A stretch of DNA of 64,000 bases, from assembly GCA_032717465.1 (NCBI GenBank), contig CM064670.1, positions 11,749,083 to 11,813,082 on the forward strand, written 5' to 3'. Within the stretch, counting starts at the first letter, position 1. Each line of letters begins with the position of its first letter. Positions 33,558 through 45,009 of the stretch are shown piece by piece. The notes under the pieces are model-generated. The model did not search any database. It was not told where the DNA came from and was given only the letters and a program-made list of their open reading frames with translations. The translations under genes were made by a program, and so were the position numbers. This DNA is from Coenobita brevimanus. Taxonomy: Eukaryota; Arthropoda; Malacostraca; Decapoda; Coenobitidae.

Positions 33558-34106
33558 TTGAGGAAAGTGGTGGCTGAACAGGGAGCTGTAGACAGAGGCG
33601 TTAATGAACAGTACAGAGCCCTCAAGAACAATCTCTTGAGAGTTACTGATGTAACATGCGGTTGGACAAGAGGACCACCAATACATAAAGTAACTTGGTG
33701 GTGGGACGAAGGTGTAGAAGCTGCAGTTAAGGAGAAAAGAAGGCTTTTCCGGGAATGGAAGAAAGGTGGTAACAAAGAGGAATATTTGGCTGCCAAGCGT
33801 AGGGCTAGAAGAGAGGTATACAGGGCAAAGTCTGAGTCACAGAGACTTTTACTTGATAACCTAAATCATGAGGAAAGGAAAAATATGATATTTAGGGTGG
33901 CAGGTCAGGTGAAAAGGGATAATCGGGTTATTATAGGTGAGCAGTGTGTGAAGAATGATGAAGGAAGGGTAGTGGTGAACAGTGAGGATATTAAAGATGC
34001 ATGGAGAGAGCATTATAACCGGTTGTTGAATGAGGAGTTTGACTGGGACAGAGAAGGTTTGGAGCCAGGAGATCCAGTGTCTGGCCCTTGGCCTTTGAGG
34101 CAATAG
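33558..34106 (+). pseudogene. LINE pre-RT segment
   Basis: 182 codons, basic and helical (KEKRRLFREWKKGGNKEEYL, AKRRARREVYRAKSESQRLL), the usual linker upstream of the RT in such LINEs. Its frame closes at 34104-34106, and the RT resumes in another frame after an apparent small deletion in the GPWPL...EAIGRIKVGK region. The ATG at its start is not the family's start. Confidence 0.75.
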
Positions 34107-34134
34107 GCAGGATCAAGGTAGGTAAGGAGCAGGT

Positions 34135-35715
34135 GTGTCTGGGTTGACTGCCGAAATGTTGAAGGCCTCAGGCGATATAGAGGTGAAGTTAGTCACTGAC
34201 CTGATAAAAAGGATTATTTATGAGTGTATTGTCCCAGATGATTGGCTGAAGAATGTAATTGTAAATGTGTATAAAGGGAAGGGTGATGCCCTGGAAAGAG
34301 GAAATTGTAAAGGTATAAAGCTTTTAGATCAGATAATGAAGGTAATGGAGAGAGTTTTAGAAGGTATCATTAGAGAAAGAGTGAATATTGATGAGATGAA
34401 GTTTGGGTTTATGCCAGGTAGGGGGACCACTGATGCCATATTCATTGTTCGACAGCTTCAGGAAAAAAATATTGGTAGGAGAAGGGATCTTTATTTTGTT
34501 TTTGTTGATTTGGAAAAGGCCTTTGACAGAGTCCCTAGAGAGGTGGTGAAGTGGGCAATGAGAAAGCTTGGCTTGGAGGAGTGGCTGGTTAGGGTGGTTA
34601 TGGCTATGTATGTGGGTGCTCACACCCAGGTAAGAGTGAATGGAGATTTGAGTGATGAGTTTTCCGTGAATGTTGATGTGCATCAGGGGTCAGTTTTGAG
34701 TCCCACGTTGTTTATCATGGTACTTGAAGCCCTTTCACGTGACTTTAGAAACGGACTTCCGTGGGAGTTGTTGTATGCTGATGATTTGTTGTTGATTGCA
34801 GAGAACGAAAGGGAGGCGGAGGAAAGGTTTAGGAGGTGGAGAGATGGTATGAGGCACAAGGGCTTAAGGGTAAATGCAGATAAAACAAAAGTGATGATAT
34901 CTAGGGTTGGTGGCGGTACTGTCAAAGACGAGGGAGAGTGGGCATGTGCAGTTTGTCACAAGGGCGTGGGAAGTAATTCCATCTTGTGCGGTGTTTGTGA
35001 TAAATGGGTGCATAAGAGATGTAATGGTATCAGAGGTAGACTGCAAGATAATGCTGATTTTATGTGTACTGCGTGTCGGGGAGAGCAGGTGGAGACTGTC
35101 AGACGTGAAAGAATTGAACTTGCTGGTGAATCTCTTGAGTGTGTGGAAGAGTTTTGTTATTTGGGAGACATGTGTGCTGGAGGTGGGGCTGGAGCTAGCT
35201 CTGTGGCTAGGGTGAGAAGTGGTTGGAAGAAGTTCAAGGAGATCTTACCTCTCTTGACATTGAGAGGACTCTCCCTACGTGCTAAGGGGTCTTTGTATGC
35301 AGCATGTGTTAGGAGTGTAATGCTGTATGGTAGTGAGACCTGGGCAGTGAAGGAGGAGGATATTCTCTGGCTCAGACGTACAGAAATGACAATGATTAGA
35401 TGGATGTGTAGTGCGTCCCTGCGTCCAAGGTCTTGGGGGGCTAGGTTCACGATGGAAGAGTTGAGAGGTAGGATGGGACTGGAGTGTATTGGTGTTGTGA
35501 TGAGGAGAGGTAGATTGAGATGGTTTGGACATGTGGAGAGGATGGGGGATGATAATTGGGTGAGGAAGGTGAGAAGTGTTAATATTGGGGGTGGGTTTAC
35601 GAGGGGTAGACCGAGAAAGACATGGGACGAGGTCATTAAGTGTGACCTCAGGGTTAAGGAACTGAACAGGAAGGCTGCAGTGGATTGTGCAGCATGGAGA
35701 GCCGCCATTAGGTGA
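34135..35715 (+). pseudogene. LINE reverse transcriptase with embedded PHD-like zinc finger
   Basis: 526 open codons. RT motifs: FVFVDLEKAFD (Asp125), HQGSVLSP (184-190), YADD (214-217) and NADKTKVM (247-254), all intact. Directly after the RT core residues 271-314 form C-x2-C-x10-C-x2-C-x4-H-x2-C-x14-C-x2-C, the Cys4-His-Cys3 plan of a PHD/RING-like finger. The C-terminus has YGSETWA and LRWFGHVERMG, common in arthropod LINEs. The frame is open to the stop at 35713-35715, so this part is well preserved although the element lacks its endonuclease and an intact 5' frame. Confidence 0.88.
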
Positions 35716-35762
35716 CCAAGGCCGACGCATGCAAGCATGTTGGAGCCTTTAAAAACGAAACG

Positions 35763-35895
35763 AATACCTCACACAGCACCCAGAGTCATAATATACACTG
35801 CAACACCACACACACACACACAGCACGCAATATCACTACTTACACAGCAACACTTCACACAGCTCCCAGTGCCATAATATACACTGTCAGTAAAA
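35763..35895. repeat. 41-bp minisatellite, right part
   Basis: CACCTCACACAGCACCCAG, ATAATATACACTGCAACACC and one more diverged unit continue the array cut by the LINE. 35900-36200 to its right has no gene beyond a (GAT)n run at 36153-36180. Confidence 0.88.
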
Positions 35896-36207
35896 GATGA
35901 GTAAGTTAATTAAGGTTACCCCAATGTGTTTGATGATATGTTACACATGAAAGGAAACACACACACTCCTACAGCAACTCAGTCACATACAATGATCAGA
36001 CGTAAACCCGAACAAAGATTTGGCCCCCATCTCTTTTTCAGTGTTATTACGGTATTACCATTTACGATGTGATTTCATTTCCCTTTAAATTAATTGATTT
36101 GTTATGGAAGTAAACTGATAAAAATGATCAGAATAACACTGATAATGAGAAACATGGTGATGATGATGATGATGATGATGAATATTTTACTATCTTCCAC
36201 CGCGCAG

Positions 36208-36298
36208 ATGATGGGCAGGAGACGGTCGATGGTATGGCTGGTGGTGATGGTGATGTGTGTGGGTGTCATTGCGCTTCTACGCCTCAGTCTGCTCTCAG
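36208..36298 (+). CDS. candidate first coding exon of a type II membrane protein
   Basis: ATG at 36208 directly follows a good acceptor (TATCTTCCACCGCGCAG). 91 nt encode MMGRRRS and then about 22 hydrophobic residues with one Trp and one Cys, ending LLRLSLLS. The exon ends at a CTCTCAG|GTCAGT donor (36299) in phase 1. A short basic start plus a single membrane segment is the signal-anchor plan of Golgi type II enzymes. Joining to 59887-59968 keeps the frame open. In-frame ATGs upstream lie in a (GAT)n microsatellite and are less likely starts; upstream 5' untranslated exons probably lie outside or unseen. The function cannot be proven from 30 codons. Confidence 0.5.
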
Positions 36299-36545
36299 GT
36301 CAGTTCTCAGTTGTTGGGCGCGCTGAGCCGACCCGCGATTTCTTGTAATTTGCTTATTTAATTTGTCTGTTTGTTTGTTTCTTTTATTTTTTTGTGTGTG
36401 TGGCACTGTCAGGTGATTTTATGCAGCCTATAAGCGACCCTTCGTAGTGAAGACGATGGATATGTTGTGCCGCTGACTATGAGGTACAAGCATTTATCCT
36501 GCATTATTAGGATTATAAACCTTCTCTCTCTCTCTCTCTCTCTCC

Positions 36546-36587
<42 letters not shown>

Positions 36588-36873
36588 ATTACTGCGCATC
36601 TCCTGAAAGAGAATGCCTGCCATGGGTATCTTCACTTAGCTTTGTCTGTATAAAAGTGAGGTATGAAGCGACTTTAGAAGGACCATAAAAATCTCCCTTA
36701 TCCGTGCCATTAAAAGGCAGGACTGCGTCACTTATCCACATAAAGATAAAACCAGACACAAACACGTATCTGGTTAACCTGCTTACGTACAGTATGCACA
36801 TACTGTAGTCTTTTTTGTACAACACGCCATGCGTTCTCCTTCACATTTCACATTCACACACACACACACAAGT

Positions 36874-36935
<62 letters not shown>

Positions 36936-36949
36936 GAAACCTCTGCCAT

Positions 36950-37153
36950 ATACCGTGCCAGGCAGCTAACGAGGCCATCCGTCGTGTCAGTGCTGGTGCT
37001 AATTATGCTCCAATCAAGACTAAGTGTGGCGCCAGTGTACCTCAGGGATTTGCTGGGATGTGTGTATGTGTCCAGTGTTGTGCTAAGTCGACGTCATTAA
37101 GGCCTGTGCACTCAAGTGGTGTCAGATATTACAATCGGTTTGTTTTTATCTGA
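36950..37153 (+). other. coding-looking ORF segment, unassigned
   Basis: After a (CA)n array, about 60 codons of non-repetitive sequence run to a stop at 37153 (ANEAIRRVSAGANYAPIKTK and CGASVPQGFAGM). The preceding CCGTGCCAG could be an acceptor, but splicing the 36208 exon to it in phase 1 gives an immediate stop. The 3' part (AAGTGGTGTCAGA...ATCGGTTTG) is duplicated about 95 bp downstream, which argues for repeat origin. Confidence 0.25.
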
Positions 37154-37560
37154 CCTAACTGGGCCACTTACTTAAGATCATGAGTCCGTTTACGCCTTTT
37201 TAAGTGGTGTGAGAAACTATAGTCGGTTTGTATTTAGCTCACGTTCTGGGTCACTCCCACAGCTTGGATTCTAAGTAGTGGTGGCATGAAATTCGATGAG
37301 AGTTACGAAGTATGATTGAGTCTCCTTAGTTGCTCATCAAATCGCAGTCCTTTCTGATTATAGTCATCAACTGGGCTTAAATCTTCGTCATGTTAGGGAA
37401 AGGACAGCGACTGGAGTAAGATCCTGCCCAACTAACCGGAATTACTCAGGATGGCTGGACTCTTGGTTCTTGTGTCCGAAATCCCAGCGTGTGAGGGATC
37501 TACTGACCTGGACTGTACACAGGATCAACAAAGCATCAGGCAGGAAGGGCCTGATGATGT

Positions 37561-37735
37561 CCTAAGTAATCAAGATAGTTGGTGATGCCCGAAGAAGAAT
37601 AACAAAATTGATCTTAATGTGTATATATTAACACTACCAAGGACATGACGGTACCCTAAGTAATCAATACAGCTGGTGATGCCCCCAAGAAGAATAACAG
37701 GGTTGATCTTAATGTACTCTACATATAATAACAAT
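37561..37735 (+). repeat. 94-bp tandem duplication
   Basis: CCTAAGTAATCAAGATAG..GGTGATGCCC.AAGAAGAATAACA..TTGATCTTAATGT occurs twice, starting at 37561 and 37655. Confidence 0.88.
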
Positions 37736-37779
37736 ACGAGCTAGAGAGGGTCATCAGCGAGCAAAACGACGCCTCGTCC

Positions 37780-38007
37780 AAGCTTTGACCATGATACGTG
37801 AACTTGACCTCTGACCGACCTAAACCAAAATCGAATCCCTTCATCTCATTCACATGCAAAGGGTATAGGCCAAGTTGGATCGATATCCCAGCCGCTGCTC
37901 AGCAGAGATTTTTACCACCACATAATTTGACCTTGATCTGGGACCTTGACCTTTGACAGTAATAATAATAATGATGAAAACAGTAATAATAATAATGATA
38001 ATAAAAA

Positions 38008-38039
<32 letters not shown>

Positions 38040-38140
38040 TAATAATAATGATAATGATAATAATGAAATGTAATCTCTTCGTACGAGTCACAAGCAGTGT
38101 ATGCACCAATTTTGATATAAATCGGATCAGATACTCATGA
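37780..38140. repeat. old repeat with TGACCTTGACCTTTGAC and (ATA)n
   Basis: The minus strand carries TCAAAGGTCAAGGTCCCAG and CAAGGTCAAATT strings like those of 17990-18610. An (AAT)n array (about 37960-38065) interrupts it. The downstream phrase CACCAATTTTGATATAAATCGG fits the same old family. Confidence 0.55.
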
Positions 38141-38599
38141 AACATTTTCTTAACACAGATACATTAATACAGATATAGACACAAAAACAAAAGCCCATTC
38201 GACCATCATAGTTACGCCTTCGATATCGCAAACTATGAGTAAGTCGGGTTATATTCACCATCATCATCATCATCATCGGGTTTGGAATATATCATGGGAT
38301 CGTCTTGAATGCCGGAATGTCAGCGTCGGCAAATAGTGTCAAACTGTTTTCATTATCCATCGTCTGTGGTGTCAGTTTGTTTCGCGCGGAATATTCACCA
38401 ATGTTTTTTATCCCGCGTATGTGTGCAAGTTGACATGGAATGCACAGGACCCATATTAGGACACAGGGATTGAGTACTGGAGTGCTAGACAACATTAAGG
38501 TTAAACACATGGAGATTTGCCTATACAGGTATTCAGCAATCTGACTCTCTGTTTATCTATCTATCTGACAGACATATAGATAGAAGATACACAGAAAAA

Positions 38600-38614
38600 G
38601 ACTGATAGATAAAC

Positions 38615-38645
<31 letters not shown>

Positions 38646-39190
38646 AATGAACAGACAGATAAGATAGATATACACACAGATAGATAGGCAGATAAGCAGA
38701 GAGATAGATAGGCAGACAAATGCATCTGGAGTGAAGAGAGGAATCAGATGGCATATTGGAGGCCTGGAGGGAACCAACAGCAGCAAGCTAATCAAGATGA
38801 AGGCAGAGGCGGAGGTAGAGGGGTGGAGTGGAGCGGGACGTGAGTGGATATGAAGACGAGATTGAGAGGAATGCAGAGATTGAGGTGGAAGGATGAAGTG
38901 GAGGAGGACATGGGTGGAGACTGAGAGATCAAGACGAAGGTAGAGACCGGGGTGGATGGATGGAGTGGAAGGAGATATTAGTGGAGATGAAGACGAGACC
39001 AAGAACTGGGGTTGAGCAATGGAGTGGAGGGGGACACGAGTGGAGATGGAGAGGAAATTAAGAGTAAGGAAGAGACTGAGTTGGGAGAGCGGAGTGGAGG
39101 GGGACGTGATTGGAGATGGAGACGAGATGATAGGAAAGTAAACATTAGGGCGGGACGGTGGAGTGGAGGAAGACATGCGGGGCATAGACC
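38600..39190. repeat. (GATA)n/(GA)n followed by a ~66-bp purine-rich minisatellite
   Basis: About six units of ATGGAGTGGAGGGGGACGTG followed by AGTGGAGATGAAGACGAGA start near 38820, 38893, 38957, 39020, 39087 and 39157. The 236-codon minus-strand frame over it is Ser/Pro-rich low complexity; I do not accept it as a gene. Confidence 0.85.
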
Positions 39191-39409
39191 TGACAGAGGA
39201 TGATGTGGAAGACAGAGGGATGAATGGTAGTGCGTTTGACCTCCAAACTGCATATACAGTCATAAGAAAAACTATCGTTACCCTTCAGATCTATTCACTA
39301 TGACACAACGACGAAGTGTTGTGGAATGACGGGACAAGATAGTCTGTATCGGAAACCCATTAATGTCGGTTATGTAAGACACAGGTATTAGAATTTGTGC
39401 TAGAGGTCT

Positions 39410-39725
39410 ATCTATCTATCTATCTATTGCCAGACGCCTCAATCCCGTTTGGGGTGGCCACAAACAAATCGCCTCCAAGTCGCCCTGTCCCCCGCCATTT
39501 CACTGCCCTGCTCCCAACTCACACCCCCCTCTCTCATATACCTCTCCACCCCATCCCTCCATCTCATCCTCGGCCTCCCCCTCCCTCTTCCCCCCTCCAC
39601 CTCACTCACATACACTCTCTTCGTCAGTCTTTCACCTTCCATCCTCTCCACATGGCCAAACCACCTCAGTGTGTTCCTCATAACGCTTCCTATCACATCC
39701 ACATCCACACCACAACGCTAGAGGT
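39410..39725 (-). pseudogene. LINE C-terminal ORF and 3' tail
   Basis: The minus strand encodes about 90 codons (39708-39439) including TLRWFGHVERMEGERLTKRV and GRGRPRMRWRDGVERYM, the C-terminal end of an arthropod LINE protein. It then has a stop, GGCGTCTGGCAATAGATAGA and a (GATA)n tail at 39410-39430. The RT core is absent (5' truncation). The tail TTGCCAGAC..CAATCCCG...GGGGTGGCCAC (on +) is shared with the SINE-like element at 49086-49457. Confidence 0.8.
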
Positions 39726-39779
39726 AATACAAGCTAATCAGATCATTTGGCCTCTGTGCATAGAGACTCTAGACTATCA

Positions 39780-41590
39780 AAAAAAAAAAAAAAAGTCGAT
39801 GCCTATAGATTTAATATCCTTCAAAATAATTTTATTTGTTGTATTCTATAGATAATAAGTGTTGAATAGTAGGAAAATAATAAAAGTGCCGAGTTTCATT
39901 ATTCATCCCCGGCAGGGCTCTCAGGGTAACGCAAACACGTCCTATATATTTCCCCGCCATATGGCTCATTCTTGCTCATTATTCCAACTCTTGTAATGGG
40001 ATTGTGATATGGCAACACTAGATAGGGGAGGGGCGAACAGCAAGGACCCGCCCACATAGCCCAGCTAACGTTCGTTTCGCATAGAACATTCTTGTGGGTA
40101 ACGACAATTTTTCTTATGACTGTACACAAACCCTGGAATTTGAAACGCGAGCCATGGTGGACATTCAAAAGGTATGTGCTGGTACTGTATGTCTTTCAGT
40201 GCGCTTGCAAATATTCACAACCTGGTAGCTTATACAGACGACGCAGTGATATAAACTCTGATATACATTGTCGCTTTTTATGCAAAAGATGGATAGTTAC
40301 TATCGTCCTGGAGTGTACTACCATAGGACTGACGTGTGGTCAAGGCCCGGTAGCTGGCCTTGCACAACACACCCAGGCGGGACACTCAACCACATTTACC
40401 AAGTAGTCAAAGTTCGGGCTGAGACTACTATTCATACATATATCCTATACACAGCTCATCATCTTAGGGTCTGTGTCTCCTCCTATTTCCCTACACCTCT
40501 CCATGTGAAGGGACATCATTCCGCCCCTGGCGAGGCGCTGCCTGCCATGTGAAGACGGCTGCTTGCTTGTGGTCGATGGGTCTGTTCGGCTAGACGGATC
40601 ATGGTACAGCAACAAACTACAACAGCAGCTTTTAAATACAAGGTTGATTCCAGGCTCGGGTAAAAAGTATGTTTGGTAACTGACATTTCATTTCTAAAGA
40701 AGTTACTGATCCTATACAATACCCGCCAGCATGTCATAAAAATACTCTCTCATCCCATGTCATCAGTCCTGAATCAGTCTGCCTCATAATTTATTTTATC
40801 CAGACGATGGGTATTAGCGCCGAAGTGATGGCATGTGAAGGTGTCTGGCACTTTAGAGATCTGCTGGACCTCTGGCCAAGAACTCTGAAATCTATGCAGA
40901 GACTATGACGCACACAAAAGTATAGAGTCAAAGGGTTAATGGTTAATTGCTATTGGTTACGTGGATTGACCCATTCAATACGATGATGTCTTGTTTATTC
41001 CTTAACACTGCCAGACGGTTTCATTAAACATGGCAAAAGTTTCTTGCTCTAATTGGATTCCAATCGATTGTTGTACTTCCTTTCGATTGCACATTCATAT
41101 CTATCTATCTATCCATCTACCTACATCTATATCTACCTATCTATCCATCCATCCATGCATCCATCCAACCACCAACCTATCTATTTATCTATCTGTCTAT
41201 CTGTCTGTCTGTCCGTCAAATAATAGGAAAAACTGTCTCTCTGTCTAATAATGGTAAATGCTGTCTGTCTGTCTTCCTGTCTCCGTCTAATAACAGTAAA
41301 TATTGCATCTATTCCACACAAAACGTCGCCTCAAACTTGATGAATATTTAAAAGTATCAGAATTATAAATAAAGGCATTCTCGGACAATATTGATTGGCC
41401 TCTTCAGTATCATAACGTCACGGCCCAGTAAAACAGGTCAGCCGATGCGTAGGTCCCTAGGGAGATGGAGGAGGTCATGACGTCTCTCTGGCCACTCGTT
41501 TGGCTGTGTGTATCCCCCTCTCAGTTGTATCCAGGCATCGAATTGTAAAGCTACTCTGATGTTATTTTTCCTTTGTGTGCTGCTCTCAGG
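39780..41590. other. no gene; short repeats and TATC microsatellites
   Basis: Contains a poly(A) at 39780-39793, family D copy 3 at about 40570-40630, a TATC/CATC/TCTG microsatellite at 41098-41215 and a CCAGACGGTTTCATT motif near 41010. The 40.1-40.5 kb ORFs have no recognisable motif. Confidence 0.45.
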
Positions 41591-41985
41591 GGGCTGCCCT
41601 TTCCTCTCTTCCTTCCATCCTCTTATGTCTTTCTTTCCTTCTTTCTTTCCTCTTCCTTCTGCCTATGGGTGACTCGACACTGAGTGACAGGCCAAATGGT
41701 TTTCTGTACACCAGGAAACCATTTACTGTGCTGGGTGGTAACCATACAACCAAACTATGACACCTAGTGGTTTAGTGGGTAATCAAGGCGCTCCAACCGG
41801 ACTGAGTCTGTCTTGGTTTATATCCATGGAATGGTTAGGGTTTATTGCTCACGTAATGCCACTCAGGGATAGAGTGAGGTTGGTCACACTCATTTTAAAT
41901 GTCAGGACCAACTTGCCTAGCCCCGGGCTTCTGCTCTTCTCATGGGGCAACACAGGATTAGGTGATGTATATAGGTTTGTGTCTT
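41590..41985 (+). mobile_element. SINE-like family B, copy 1
   Basis: Pyrimidine-rich lead (TTCCTT/CTTTCTTTCC), then GACTCGACACTGAGTGACAG, CCAAATGGTTTTCTG, AACCATTTACTGTGCTGGG and GGTAACCATACAACCAAAC. Next comes a tRNA-like box TAGTGGTTTAGTGGGTAAT, a degraded B-box-like GGTTTATATCC, ATGCCACTCAGGGATAGAGT and GCCTAGCCCCGGGCTTCTGC. Full-length match to the reverse of 57756-58062. Non-coding. Confidence 0.7.
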
Positions 41986-42000
41986 ATGTACATGTAACCC

Positions 42001-42389
42001 CCCCCCCAAAAAAAAAAAAAAAAAAAAAAAAAACAAGTAACTGTCCTGTAAATGGTTAACACCAAACCTAAGACAAGAGGCAGAAAAATTCAGTATAGTA
42101 TTTTAACTTTGCAAGAGAAAAGGCATGCGGGGAGATGTGGGTAAGGCAGTGAAGTTCAGTACAGTATTTTAGTTATCCAAGAGAAAAGGCATGCAGAGAA
42201 ATGTGGGTAAATGCTTATTGTCAAGCGAAAAGTGAATCTAAACAATACACCCCTATGCTATTTACGATCCACTAAAAATTATTTGATAGATGACATGAAA
42301 TATCAACTACATTTTTTTTTTCCATAACAGAGCAGAGAATGGACAAACAAATGAATAAGAAAAATTCATACACCAGATTATGTGTCCTC

Positions 42390-42424
<35 letters not shown>

Positions 42425-42540
42425 CTCTAACAGTTGGGCTTGAACAGCCGTAGGTTAAAATCTGGGGGGAAACCATTCTGAGGAAGCGAGCAACTGGGGA
42501 AACATACAGCTAGACGACACTATATAATGATTTCGCCTGT
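42001..42540. other. no gene; poly(A), short duplication and (CA)n
   Basis: Poly(C)/poly(A) at 42001-42033; a 70-bp tandem duplication of GAAAAGGCATGCNGNGANATGTGGGTAA at 42116-42215; (CA)n at 42396-42423. Nothing coding. Confidence 0.6.
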
Positions 42541-42544
42541 GTGT

Positions 42545-44979
42545 GGTGGTTCTCCTCTCCTTTCACTGATCCACCTGGTGAACAAGCCTACATTTTGTCT
42601 ATCCTTAATGACCTAAAGCAGCTTGTACAGCACCCTACCCGTTTCCCTGACCGCCTTGTAGAGAGCTCCAACATACTTGACCTCTTCCTTACAACTAATC
42701 CTTCTGCTTACATTGTTAACCTTTCCTCTCCGTTGGGCTCCTCCGATCACAACCTTATTACCTTAACCTGTCCAATTGTTCCAGTACGGCCTGTTGACCC
42801 TCCAAAGTAACGTCGATTGTGGCAATTTGGAGCTGCGGATTGGGAGGCCCTCAGGCAGTACTTCTTTAATTTTCCCTGGAATGATCATTGTTTCCATGGC
42901 CGGGAGCCATCTGAGTGTGCCTTGCGCATTACGGAGGTTATTCTCTCGGCCATGGAAGCATACATTCCCTTCTCATATCCTTTGACTAATGTAAGAAAGG
43001 CTTGTTTTAATCACGCTTGTTCTAATGCTGTCCACAACAAGGAGAGGGCCTATAAAAGGTACCAGAGCCAACCCACCCCTGAATCACATCTTTTTTATGT
43101 TTCTGCCCGAAATCGTGCTAAGTCTGTTCTTCGCTCTGTTAAAAATAATTTCATCCGTACTAAATGCTCTCAACTCCCCAACTCGAATTCTTCCCGCTCC
43201 TTCTGGCACCTTGCCAAAAGCTTTTCTAACAACTTTACCTCATCATCCTTCCCTCCTTTTTTCTATTCTGATGGCTCTGTAGTTATTTCTTCTACTGATA
43301 AAGCAGATCTCTTCGCTCAGACTTTCTCCTCCAATTCCACCTTAGTCGATTCCGGTGCTGTTCCTCCATCACTTCTCCCCTCTGACTTCCTTATGGCTAA
43401 CATTAAAATTTCTTCAGCTGATGTACTTTCTGCCATCACTGGCCTCAATCCTAACAAGGCATTTGGGCCTAATGGAGTCCCTCCTTTTGTCCTCAAGAAC
43501 TGTGCTTCTGTGCTTACACCCTGCCTAGGTAAACTCTTTCACGTTTGTCTATCAACTTGTACCTTTCCTTCTTGCTGGAAGTTTGCTCTCATTAAGCCTG
43601 TCCCAAAGAAGGGTGACCATTCCCAACCCTCTAACTATCGTCCAATTCCATTAACATCCTGTGTCTCAAAAGCGTTCGAGTCAATTCTTAACAGAAAAAT
43701 TTTAAAGCATCTTTCCTATTACAACCGTCTTTCTGATCGTCAGTAGGGGTTCCGTCAGGGACGCTCCACTGGCGATCTTCTCACATACCTTTCAGACTCC
43801 TGGTCATCCTCCTTTCGGGACTTTGGGGAAAGCTTTTCCCTCTTACAGTTTCTATCATTCTATCTGTGCCTTCATCTATAGCTTCCTTTCTGGTCGTTCT
43901 ATAGCCGCTGTTGTAGACGGCCATCATTCTTCTCCTAGATCTAATAACAGTGGTGTTCCTCAGGGCTCTGTCCTATCACAAACTCTTTTCCTTTTATTCA
44001 TCAATGACCTTCTAAGCTAACCCTATCCACTTGTACGCTGATGATTCCACCCTTCACCTTTCCATTTGGTTCCCGTAACGTCCATCTCAGCAGTTACTTC
44101 AACAAACAAGGGATGAGGCTATGGCACACCTAATCTCTGACTGAGTTCATAGTCTTGATTGGGGTAAAAATAATCTTGTTGTTTTTAATCAAAGACTCGG
44201 TTCTTACACCTATCAACCAGAAACAGTCTTTCACTGGAGTACCCGCTAATGTTTAATAGTATCTAGCTCAATCCTGCATCGTCCTTGAACATGCCTGGGG
44301 TTTCATTCACTCGGGACTTATCTTGGAAAGATCATATTGCTTCTCTTGTAATAACTGCTTCCAAGAGATTAGGTGTGCTAAGCTGATTCCGAACCTTCTT
44401 TACCCCTGCACAGTTGTTGACTTTATACACGGGTTTAATTCACCCCTGTGTAGAGCACAACTCTCATGTGTGGGGAGGCTCCCCACATTCAGCTCTTCTC
44501 AATAGGGTGTAGTCAAATGCTTTTCGTCTTATTAGCTCTCCTCCTCTTATTGGCTCCATTCAACCTCTGTCTCTTCGCTGCACTGTTGCATCTTTATCTC
44601 ATTTCTATCGCTACTTCAATGGTCACTGCTCCGCTGAACTTTCTGCTTGCATCTCTCCACCTCTACAACAGGCGCGTAGCACCCGTCTAGCAACAAACTC
44701 TTATCCCTTTTCTGTCCAGCTCTCTAATGCAAAAGTTAATCGTTACTCCCAGTCCTTCATTTATGCAACAGGTCAACTCTGGAACTGTCTCCCTCTGTCT
44801 GTATTTCCTACTTCCTATGATCTCCAGTCTTTCAAATGCAGTGTGTCCAGGCATCTCGAAATTAATGGGTCTTGAATTTCGCTCTGTTTTGTATTGTTCT
44901 TTTTTATTTTTCTTGGAATGAATGGTTTGCGGGCTTTTGGCCTTTGATTCTTTCTTCCTTGCATAAAAAAAAAAAAAAG
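42545..44979 (+). pseudogene. decayed Jockey/CR1-like LINE 1
   Basis: The 5' end keeps the end of the endonuclease ([16 protein letters not shown], then GSSDHN with the catalytic His). A TAA at 42808-42810 interrupts a frame that resumes at 42817-43746 (linker and start of RT: FGPNGVPPFVLKNC, KPVPKKGDHSQPSNYRPIPL). A TAG at 43744-43746 and an internal deletion remove the first RT catalytic motif. GVPQGSVLSQTLF and FINDLL remain (43823-44020), and YADDS is at about 44034-44048 in another frame. The rest is shifted and stopped. It ends with a 3' UTR and a 14-bp poly(A) at 44966-44979. Dead, 5'-truncated copy. Confidence 0.85.
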
Positions 44980-45009
44980 GTGTGTGTACAGTATGTGAAG
45001 GAAGAGCAG

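Larger units (their letters stand above)
33551..35762 (+). mobile_element. 5'-truncated LINE with PHD-like finger, inserted in minisatellite
   Basis: Flanked by the 41-bp array on both sides, with a short direct repeat AATAC at 33546-33550 and 35763-35767. It contains the linker between endonuclease and RT, a complete RT core, an embedded zinc finger and the C-terminal region, then a short 3' end TTTAAAAACGAAACG. The endonuclease is missing (5' truncation). The clade is not certain; the layout fits an endonuclease-type LINE family. Confidence 0.85.

Noticed and set aside
38553..39263. 236-codon minus-strand ORF
   Set aside because: Reads the complement of a 66-bp purine-rich minisatellite and GATA repeats; Ser/Pro periodicity is compositional.
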